From assembly GCA_003565575.1 (NCBI GenBank), contig PXBV01000036.1:1-8380 (forward strand): a stretch of DNA of 8,380 bases, written 5' to 3'. The notes below the pieces were generated by a model. That model was not told the origin of the DNA, did no database searches, and was given only the letters and a program-made list of their open reading frames with translations. This DNA is from Psychroflexus sp. (GTDB lineage: Bacteria; Bacteroidota; Bacteroidia; Flavobacteriales; Flavobacteriaceae). Positions 1 to 5,423 of this stretch are shown piece after piece (within the stretch, counting starts at the first letter, position 1; each line of letters opens with the position of its first letter). The translations under genes and the position numbers were made by a program.

Positions 1-369
1 CAAAACATTATAAGAAGCAAAGGCTTATTTTGGCTGGCCTCTAGGCCAGATCAAGCCCTGATTTGGAGTACAGCGGGTGGCTCTGTAAAGACAGAAGCTG
101 CTGGTGTTTGGTGGGCTTCCATGCCAGCTAGTCAACGCTTTGATTATATGGCTTTTGTGGAAAATCAAGCACAGATTGAAGAAAATTGGAGTCCACAGTT
201 TGGCGACAGAAAAAATGAGCTGGTGTTTATCGGAGTTCAAATGGATGAAGAAAAAATTCGAAAAGACTTAGAAGACTGTTTATTAACAGATATAGAAGTA
301 AAGTTCTGGAAAAATAATCATTTATCAATGTCTGATAAGTGGCCAATCTCGAGACTAGAAAGCAATTAA
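1..369 (+). CDS. CobW/COG0523-family GTP-binding protein, C-terminal part (5' end outside window)
   Basis: The reading frame is open from base 1 and ends at TAA 367-369, giving the last 122 residues of a protein that would normally be about 400 aa. The visible part is a CobW C-terminal domain. It has the RSKGLFWLASR strand (about residues 5-15), a WSTAGG segment (22-27), the W-W-A-S-M-P turn (38-43), FGDRKNELVFIG (67-78) and the DCLLTD motif near residue 92. These match the ZigA/ZagA/YciC-like branch of COG0523, whose members are GTP-dependent metallochaperones mostly induced in zinc starvation. The GTPase domain with its Walker motifs and the CxCC-type metal motif lie upstream and cannot be checked. 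The next gene is a metal-type TonB receptor on the same strand, which supports a role in zinc supply. Other COG0523 members serve cobalt or nitrile hydratase, so the metal is inferred. Confidence 0.9.
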   Translation, partial: QNIIRSKGLFWLASRPDQALIWSTAGGSVKTEAAGVWWASMPASQRFDYMAFVENQAQIEENWSPQFGDRKNELVFIGVQMDEEKIRKDLEDCLLTDIEVKFWKNNHLSMSDKWPISRLESN

Positions 370-387
370 AATATGCTAAGTCTAATC

Positions 388-423
388 ATAGATGAAACTT
401 AATTAAAAAAGTTATAGATGAAA
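388..423 (+). repeat. 10-bp direct repeat upstream of receptor promoter
   Basis: ATAGATGAAA occurs at 388-397 and again at 414-423, 26 bp apart start to start. Both copies lie just upstream of the candidate -7 element at 433-440, where an activator or repressor could bind. The repeat is exact, but the surrounding DNA is very AT-rich, so chance is possible. Confidence 0.4.
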
Positions 424-432
424 ATATATTTA

Positions 433-449
433 TATATTTGTAAACAAAT
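433..449 (+). promoter_or_regulatory. Candidate promoter -7 element overlapped by an inverted repeat (operator-like)
   Basis: TATATTTG at 433-440 fits the Bacteroidota -7 consensus TAnnTTTG. A clear -33 TTG is missing at the expected distance. Overlapping it is a perfect inverted repeat, ATTTGT-AA-ACAAAT at 436-449. A protein bound there would cover the -7 box and the predicted transcription start at about 447. That layout is common for repressors such as Fur/Zur-family regulators, but no known Zur consensus is recognised here. Confidence 0.4.
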
Positions 450-561
450 TTTTAGGTTAGGCTAAATTTAATTTATGATTAATGATACTAACTTTTTATG
501 TAAGCAAAAAAAGACAGCACTTAAAACAAGTTTTCATAAGAATCATCAGATCACAGCATCA

Positions 562-2949
562 ATGAGTAAGAACTTTCTATTTTCTTTTAGCTTTAGCATA
601 ATGATATTCAACTTCAGTTATAGTCAAGAAAAACTTTTTTTTGGAAAAGTTGTTGATGATTCATCTGGCAAGCCTATTACTGAAGTATTGATTACAATAG
701 CTTCTTTAAACGATCAATTTACATTTTCTGATGTGAACGGTAAGTTTGAAATGAGTTCTTATGAGAATCAAATTCAATTAACATTTGAGCGATATGGTTA
801 TGAAACTACTTCCGTAGTAATAATGGCAAATCAGTTTACAACAATAAAATTATCTGAAGCTAAAATTGGACTTGATGAAGTTACTCTCATAACCAGAAAT
901 TACAAAGAAAAAGGAATTGAGTCTTTAAATCAACAACTCATCAATTCTGATGTGCTTCAGAAGAACACCGCTGTACAACTTGGAAGTGCCTTATCTCAAA
1001 TTGATGGCGTAAGCTTTATTTCTACTGGACAAAATATACAGTTGCCAGTTATTCACGGCCTTTACGGCAATCGGATTCTTATATTGAATAATGGTTTTAA
1101 ACATGGTTTTCAAAATTGGGGCAGTGACCATGCTCCAGAAATAGATGTTGGTGGTGCAGATGTAATAAAAGTCATCAAAGGTGCAGCTGCAGTAAAATAT
1201 GGCCCAGATGCTCTAGGTGGTGCCGTGGTGGTTGAGAATAACGCCATGAAATTGAATGAAGACTTTTATTTACATACCACGTCTTCGTATCAAACCAATG
1301 GAAAAGGATATGGATTGAATACTTCATTTGGTGAAGGCAAAAAAAACTTTAGCTATCACTTTGGAGGTAGTTTTAATCAAATTGGAGATCGCCGCGCCCC
1401 AGGGTACAACTTAACTAACACGGGCATGAAGGACTTTTCTTTTAGAGGAGGGTTGCGCTACGACTATAAAGACTGGTCATTTAAAACCAACTATAGCCTC
1501 GTCAATCAAAACTTAGGCATTTTAAGAGCATCGGTGGGGAGTAGCGGATCAGCCTTGATAAGAAATATAGAAGCCTCAAGACCTACGTTCATAAGACCCT
1601 TCTCCTACTCCATCAATGAGCCTAACCAGGAAGTGCAGCATCAACTAGCATCTTTTAAAGCTATTCGAAATTTCGCTGATGGAAGCCAATTAAACATCAG
1701 CTACGCCAGACAATGGAATACTAGAAAAGAATTTGATGTACGCCGCAGTGCAAATTTGCCAGTATTAGATTTAGAACTAGAAACAGACGATCTACAGATT
1801 GAATGGGAGCATTCGTTTAGTAATCGTATTATTGGATCGGTAGGTGTTCAGTATTTTGCCCAGTCCAATTCTAACAACCCTGGTACGCTAGTAACTCCGT
1901 TTATACCCAATTATGAAGTAAAACGCTACAGTGCTTTTATCCAAGAAAGTCTTGAGCTTCATAACTCAGTTTGGGAGATAGGGTTTCGCTATGATTTTGA
2001 AGAAGATGGCGTTGGAGGAAGAGACAACCGTAATACCATATTTCAAGACAGCTTTACCTTTAATAATATCTCCTTTTCCTTAGGCCATAAATGGGACCTT
2101 AATGCCCACACCAAAATAAGAAACAACTTGGGCTTTGGGTGGCGTCCTCCAAATATGGCAGAACTTTACAGTTTTGGACAACATGAGTCTCAAACCACCT
2201 TTGGTTTACTTCGCTACCAACCAAGTGAACAGCATATCATTGAAGCCTCCAGCGTCACTCTTTTTGACGAAAGCGAGATCTCGCCAGAAAATAGCACTAA
2301 ATACTCTAGTGAATTGGAATGGCGCACCAATAAAAACTACTTAAGTGTTTCAGCATATGTGAACTATATTCAGAATTTTATTTTCAGCCGACCAATAGGC
2401 GTCTTGGGTACTGCTAGAGGCCCAATGCCAACTTTTATTATTGACCAGTCCGACGCTCTGTTTTTAGGAAGTGATGTTTCTTACACCCGATACTATCATC
2501 CGAATGGAAAGGCAAAACTAGGCGCCAGTTACATTTGGTCGAGGAATGTAGAACGCAACGAAGCACTCATTAACCAACCACCAATACACTTACATGCGAG
2601 TATGGAGCATAGTTTCTCTGACATTGGCTTTGTAGATGAATTAGACTTAAGCATCCATCCTACCTTCACCTTTAGACAATTTCAAGCGCCAAGAGACATA
2701 TCGGTGCGCTCACTTATAGAAGGCAGCGCAGATTTAGCCATAGATGACCCGATTTTTGATTTTTTGCCTCCACCCGATGGTTTTTTTCTATTAAATGCCA
2801 CTGTTGGGGCGAAGATTAAAGATTTTTATATCAGCTTAGAAGCTAGAAACTTATTAAACACCAGATACAGAGATTATTTGAATACCATGCGCTATTTCGC
2901 CGACGAGATGGGTGCCAATTTTATACTCTCTGTCAATTATTCCTTATAA
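562..2949 (+). CDS. TonB-dependent outer-membrane receptor, ZnuD/OprC-like metal type (probably zinc)
   Basis: The product is a 795-aa TonB-dependent transporter with a 22-strand-barrel architecture. Residues 1-21 form a signal peptide (MSKNFLFSFSFS... ending NFSYS before QEK). A carboxypeptidase-like regulatory domain follows at about 28-108 (FGKVVDDSSGKPI, DVNGKF). The plug is at about 126-226 (ALSQIDGV, HGLYGNRILILNNG, YGPDALGG), then the barrel, closing with an EARNLLNTRYRDY segment typical of TonB receptors. The plug motif GSDHAPEID (around His190) resembles the S-x-DHA motif of ZnuD and OprC, receptors for zinc and copper. The same frame is open back to an ATG at 475, which would add 29 residues. 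I prefer 562 because it puts the hydrophobic core directly after the N-terminus, but 475 is possible. Neighbours are a COG0523 GTPase upstream and a lipoprotein 34 nt downstream, probably co-transcribed. A zinc substrate is inferred; copper or another metal remains possible. Confidence 0.93.
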   Translation: MSKNFLFSFSFSIMIFNFSYSQEKLFFGKVVDDSSGKPITEVLITIASLNDQFTFSDVNGKFEMSSYENQIQLTFERYGYETTSVVIMANQFTTIKLSEAKIGLDEVTLITRNYKEKGIESLNQQLINSDVLQKNTAVQLGSALSQIDGVSFISTGQNIQLPVIHGLYGNRILILNNGFKHGFQNWGSDHAPEIDVGGADVIKVIKGAAAVKYGPDALGGAVVVENNAMKLNEDFYLHTTSSYQTNGKGYGLNTSFGEGKKNFSYHFGGSFNQIGDRRAPGYNLTNTGMKDFSFRGGLRYDYKDWSFKTNYSLVNQNLGILRASVGSSGSALIRNIEASRPTFIRPFSYSINEPNQEVQHQLASFKAIRNFADGSQLNISYARQWNTRKEFDVRRSANLPVLDLELETDDLQIEWEHSFSNRIIGSVGVQYFAQSNSNNPGTLVTPFIPNYEVKRYSAFIQESLELHNSVWEIGFRYDFEEDGVGGRDNRNTIFQDSFTFNNISFSLGHKWDLNAHTKIRNNLGFGWRPPNMAELYSFGQHESQTTFGLLRYQPSEQHIIEASSVTLFDESEISPENSTKYSSELEWRTNKNYLSVSAYVNYIQNFIFSRPIGVLGTARGPMPTFIIDQSDALFLGSDVSYTRYYHPNGKAKLGASYIWSRNVERNEALINQPPIHLHASMEHSFSDIGFVDELDLSIHPTFTFRQFQAPRDISVRSLIEGSADLAIDDPIFDFLPPPDGFFLLNATVGAKIKDFYISLEARNLLNTRYRDYLNTMRYFADEMGANFILSVNYSL

Positions 2950-2983
2950 ACCCAAAACTTATATTAACCCTAATCTGATTACA

Positions 2984-3640
2984 ATGAAAACGATTAACAA
3001 AAGGTCAAAAACAAAAAAAGACTTCAAACTATCTAGCATAGCTATGCTCATGATATTAATTTTTGCTACTTCATGTAGTAGTGATGACGAAGGCGTTACT
3101 CCTCCAGAGGAAGAGAACCCAGTAGAAGAATTTACCAATATTGAATTTATTTTTACGAATGTTAATGACCCAAACGACGGAACCCGTGGTATTTGGGAAG
3201 ATGAAGATGGGTTTGGTCCTATGGAGCCAGTGATTATTCAGAATCCTGAATTTAAAGCCAACACCACTTATAAGTTGACCTTTATTATGGAAAACCGATT
3301 GGTCACCCCTGTGGAAGATGTCACAGAAGATATTTTGGATGAAGATGATGAACATCAAATGTTCTTCCAATTTTCAGAAAGCCTGTTCTCCGACCCTACT
3401 GGAATTGGAAATATTATAAATAGAGATGGCGAAATTAACTATTTAGATTTTGATGATAACGGTCTACCTCTAGGTCTGGAAACCGAATGGACTACAGGAG
3501 ATGAGCAAACCAATGCTACCTTTAGAGCAGTTTTAGGTCATCAACCGGGTGTAAAATCTGAAACTTCTTCTTGGGATAGTGGAGATATTGATTGGGATAT
3601 TACCTTTACTATTGATGTAATAGATGAACAAGTTGAATAG
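2984..3640 (+). CDS. Acidic lipoprotein of a conserved Bacteroidota family linked to metal-type TonB receptors, probably surface-exposed
   Basis: The product is 218 aa. The start ATG at 2984 gives a classical lipoprotein signal: a basic N-terminus (KRSKTKKDFK), a hydrophobic core at 16-28 and a lipobox ATS-Cys31. An ATG in the same frame at 2912 lies inside the receptor gene and would bury the signal, so I rejected it. The mature protein begins C-SSDDE, close to the lipoprotein export signal that sends Flavobacteriia lipoproteins to the cell surface. An acidic linker follows to about residue 49, then a domain with alternating short strands (KANTTYKLTF at 91-100, EDVTEDI at 111-117, DEDDEHQMFF at 119-128, PLGLETEW at 162-169). 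From memory, relatives are annotated as 'type 1 periplasmic-binding fold superfamily protein', though no true periplasmic-binding-protein fold is evident at this size. It lies 34 nt after the receptor without a promoter between, so it is probably in one operon with it. Its function is unknown. A metal-capturing partner of the receptor is an inference. Confidence 0.88.
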   Translation: MKTINKRSKTKKDFKLSSIAMLMILIFATSCSSDDEGVTPPEEENPVEEFTNIEFIFTNVNDPNDGTRGIWEDEDGFGPMEPVIIQNPEFKANTTYKLTFIMENRLVTPVEDVTEDILDEDDEHQMFFQFSESLFSDPTGIGNIINRDGEINYLDFDDNGLPLGLETEWTTGDEQTNATFRAVLGHQPGVKSETSSWDSGDIDWDITFTIDVIDEQVE

Positions 3641-3756
3641 TTAGCCTAAAACACATTGTTAGCCAAAAAAGCTAGGTGGTGATGCCAATATCTTAAAAAT
3701 TAAACTTATGTAGATCAATTTAAAATTTAGGAAGTCTTTTTATATGCTTTGCCTCG

Positions 3757-3828
3757 TTATCAACTTGAGCATGAACACAAGCTATAAGTTTTAAATGTTT
3801 TTTCGTTGAGCGAAAGTCTTATCAACTT
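3757..3828 (+). repeat. 10-bp direct repeat TTATCAACTT in the intergenic region
   Basis: TTATCAACTT occurs at 3757-3766 and 3819-3828, 62 bp apart. The second copy ends at the first base of the -7 element of the downstream promoter, so a bound factor could affect that gene. The first copy also forms the left arm of an imperfect hairpin (AACTT 3762-3766 with AAGTT 3786-3790). The rest of the 3641-3853 gap shows no gene and no GC-rich stem with a T-run that would mark a terminator. Confidence 0.35.
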
Positions 3829-3835
3829 ATCTTTG
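3806..3835 (+). promoter_or_regulatory. Candidate Bacteroidota-type promoter for the DUF2721 gene
   Basis: A TTG at 3806-3808 is followed 19 nt later by TATCTTTG (3828-3835), an exact fit to TAnnTTTG. Transcription would start near 3842, leaving a leader of about 12 nt before the ATG at 3854. This promoter fit supports the ATG start over the upstream TTG at 3806, which would itself be part of the -33 element. Confidence 0.6.
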
Positions 3836-3853
3836 TCTCTAATAATAACGTTT

Positions 3854-4246
3854 ATGGAGGTTTCTTTAACTACACCAGCATTACTTTTTCCGGCCATTTC
3901 TTTGTTGCTTTTAGCCTATACCAATCGGTTTTTGACTATTGCGGGATTGATTAGGAATTTGTATCAAAAGTATCAAGACCACCCTAATGTGGATATTAAA
4001 GCTCAAATTTCTAATTTGAAAAAGCGTGTCAATTTGATAAAAAACATGCAACTATTTGGAATTTCATCCTTGCTGCTTTGTGTCATCAGTATGTTTGCGA
4101 TATACGAAACCTGGCAAACCCTTGGTAGCATTATTTTTGGGGTATCATTAGTCTTATTAATGATTTCTCTTATTTTGTCTATTATCGAAATTCAAATCAG
4201 CGTTAAGGCTTTGAATATTCAAATCAAAGACATGGAAAACGATTAA
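3854..4246 (+). CDS. DUF2721 family small integral membrane protein
   Basis: The product is 130 aa. It opens with the family hallmark TTPALLFPAISLLLLAYTNR (residues 6-25), where the first membrane helix (about 8-24) runs into the conserved YTNRF. A charged, probably cytoplasmic segment follows (residues 33-65, IRNLYQKYQDHP... and KKRVNLIK), then two more helices at about 67-85 and 91-112 and a short polar tail. The function of DUF2721 proteins is not known. The frame is open back to a TTG at 3806, but ATG 3854 begins exactly at the conserved region and follows a good promoter. The gene stands alone on its strand and converges on the oxidoreductase gene, overlapping it by 4 nt, so no functional partner can be read from context. 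Confidence 0.88.
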   Translation: MEVSLTTPALLFPAISLLLLAYTNRFLTIAGLIRNLYQKYQDHPNVDIKAQISNLKKRVNLIKNMQLFGISSLLLCVISMFAIYETWQTLGSIIFGVSLVLLMISLILSIIEIQISVKALNIQIKDMEND

Positions 4247-5286
4247 ATATCATCATAATCTACTACAACCTTGGCAGAAGTTGGCTGTGCTTGGCAAGTT
4301 AAGACTAGGCCTTCTTCTAACTCATCATCTGTAAGAATTTGATTTTTTCTCATTTCTACAGTTCCTTCTTTTATTTTGGCTACACAAGAACTACAAATCC
4401 CACCTTGGCATGAGTGTGGTGCATCTATATCCTTAGCCAAAATAGCATCCAAAAGAACATCCTTTTGATCCATAACCAAGTTAAACTCTTCATCATCAAC
4501 AACAACTTTTAAACTTGTTTTTCCTTCTGTATTGGCCTCTACACTTCCTTCAGATTTAGAAAAAAACAACTCGTATTTAATGTACTCTTCATCTATACCA
4601 GCGCTTTCTAGGGTGTTCTTTACAACTTCAATCATTGGTTCTGGACCACATAAGTAATAGGTAGAGAAGTCAAAACCATCATACTTATTTTTGACAGCAT
4701 AATTCACAGTTGCTTTATCAATTCTTCCAAATTTAGCATGTTCCTCTTGCGTTTCAGAATAAATAAATTCAATAAAAAACCGATTAGGATATGCTTTTTG
4801 AAGATTTAAAAGGTCTTGAAAAAATATAGTTTGCTCTGGTGATTTATTACCATAAACCAAAACGAATCTAGCAGTTTCAGATTGGCGCAAAGCAGTAGCA
4901 AGCATAGACATGATGGGCGTGATACCGCTACCTGCTGCAAATGCGATAAAGGTTTTACCATCTATTTGCTCCGGTAATAGAAATTTTCCCTCCGCTGGAT
5001 GCACTTCTATGCTATCTCCTTTTTTCAATTTCGAATTGGCAAAATTTGAGAATTTACCATTAGGAATTGCTTTCACAACCACACCTAAATCTTTTCCTTC
5101 TTCAGAAGAAATTGAATACGAGCGTCTTACTTTTTCGCCATGAACTTCAGACTCTAAACTTAAGTATTGTCCAGCTTTGAATTTGTATTCTGAGACTAAT
5201 TCAGCAGGAACAGCAAAGGTTATATTCACAGCTTTTGGGGTTTGTCTTTGTATATCTTTAACAGTAAGTGTATGAAACTCTGGCAT
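4243..5286 (-). CDS. PaaE-like FAD/NAD(P)H oxidoreductase with C-terminal 2Fe-2S ferredoxin domain
   Basis: The product is a 347-aa soluble electron-transfer protein that passes electrons from NAD(P)H through FAD to a plant-type 2Fe-2S cluster and on to an unknown acceptor. The FAD-binding domain is at about 1-105, with RSYS at 55-58. The nucleotide-binding domain is at about 110-235, with AAGSGITP at 117-124 and CGPEPM at 213-218. The ferredoxin domain is at about 258-347, with cluster ligands Cys293, Cys298, Cys301 (CQGGICSSC) and Cys331. This domain order and length match PaaE, the reductase of phenylacetyl-CoA epoxidase. No other paa gene is visible, so it may be a general ferredoxin reductase of this family serving a different oxygenase or desaturase. 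ATG 5286 is preferred to the TTG two codons upstream. It is divergent from the transglycosylase gene and convergent with the DUF2721 gene. Confidence 0.9.
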   Translation of the reverse strand: MPEFHTLTVKDIQRQTPKAVNITFAVPAELVSEYKFKAGQYLSLESEVHGEKVRRSYSISSEEGKDLGVVVKAIPNGKFSNFANSKLKKGDSIEVHPAEGKFLLPEQIDGKTFIAFAAGSGITPIMSMLATALRQSETARFVLVYGNKSPEQTIFFQDLLNLQKAYPNRFFIEFIYSETQEEHAKFGRIDKATVNYAVKNKYDGFDFSTYYLCGPEPMIEVVKNTLESAGIDEEYIKYELFFSKSEGSVEANTEGKTSLKVVVDDEEFNLVMDQKDVLLDAILAKDIDAPHSCQGGICSSCVAKIKEGTVEMRKNQILTDDELEEGLVLTCQAQPTSAKVVVDYDDI

Positions 5287-5320
5287 GATCAAAATTTTTG
5301 GTTAAAAATACAAAGGCTTA

Positions 5321-5328
5321 CAGAAATA
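5321..5328 (-). promoter_or_regulatory. Weak candidate -7 element for the oxidoreductase gene
   Basis: On the minus strand this reads TATTTCTG, one mismatch from TAnnTTTG, and would give a leader of roughly 28 nt to ATG 5286. No convincing -33 element was found. It lies just downstream (minus-strand sense) of one arm of the inverted repeat at 5332-5388. Confidence 0.25.
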
Positions 5329-5331
5329 GTC

Positions 5332-5388
5332 TACATCTTACGAACTAATTTAATGTGGATTTAAGATTTTGTTCGTATTTTAGATGTA
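5332..5388. promoter_or_regulatory. Gapped inverted repeat in the divergent promoter region
   Basis: TACATCTTACGAAC at 5332-5345 pairs with GTTCGTA-TTTT-AGATGTA at 5371-5388: 14 complementary positions interrupted only by TTTT in the right arm. Each arm, read toward its own gene, begins GTTCGTA and ends AGATGTA. The elements could therefore be oppositely oriented binding sites at the two divergent promoters. The right arm also contains TATTTTAG (5376-5383), a near match to the -7 consensus for the transglycosylase gene. Confidence 0.5.
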
Positions 5389-5394
5389 ACGAAA

Positions 5395-5411
5395 TGAGTT
5401 GATGAAACTCA
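5395..5411 (+). promoter_or_regulatory. Small perfect hairpin in the transglycosylase gene leader
   Basis: TGAGTT (5395-5400) and AACTCA (5406-5411) form a 6-bp stem around the loop GATGA. It ends 12 nt before ATG 5424 and would lie in the mRNA leader, where it could influence ribosome loading. No purine-rich ribosome site is evident nearby, which is usual in this phylum. Confidence 0.35.
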
Positions 5412-5423
5412 AAAATATGATTT

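Noticed and set aside
396..413. AACTT/AAGTT dyad after the GTPase gene as a terminator
   Set aside because: It is a 5-bp AT-rich stem with no T-tract behind it, easily expected by chance in such DNA.
2912..2983. Longer lipoprotein reading frame starting inside the receptor gene
   Set aside because: It would overlap the receptor by 38 nt and place 24 extra residues before a clean lipoprotein signal peptide that starts at ATG 2984.
3071..3370. Minus-strand open frame of 99 codons opposite the lipoprotein gene
   Set aside because: It mirrors a clearly coding gene, shows no family features, and has no promoter or partner. It is a shadow of the acidic codons on the other strand.
3660..3675. TAGC-CAAAAAA-GCTA as the terminator of the receptor-lipoprotein operon
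   Set aside because: The 4-bp stem has no following T-run, so it is too weak to call.
3801..3815. TTTCG-TTGAG-CGAAA stem as a terminator
   Set aside because: The stem is only 5 bp and the T-run precedes rather than follows it on the + strand. It overlaps the promoter -33 element instead.
4910..5143. Plus-strand open frame of 77 codons inside the oxidoreductase gene
   Set aside because: It lies fully opposite a well-supported gene with conserved motifs, and its own sequence has no recognisable domain.
4243..5286. Phenylacetate degradation function for the oxidoreductase
   Set aside because: The domain order fits PaaE, but no other paa gene is in the window and many family members serve other acceptors, so the specific pathway is not claimed.
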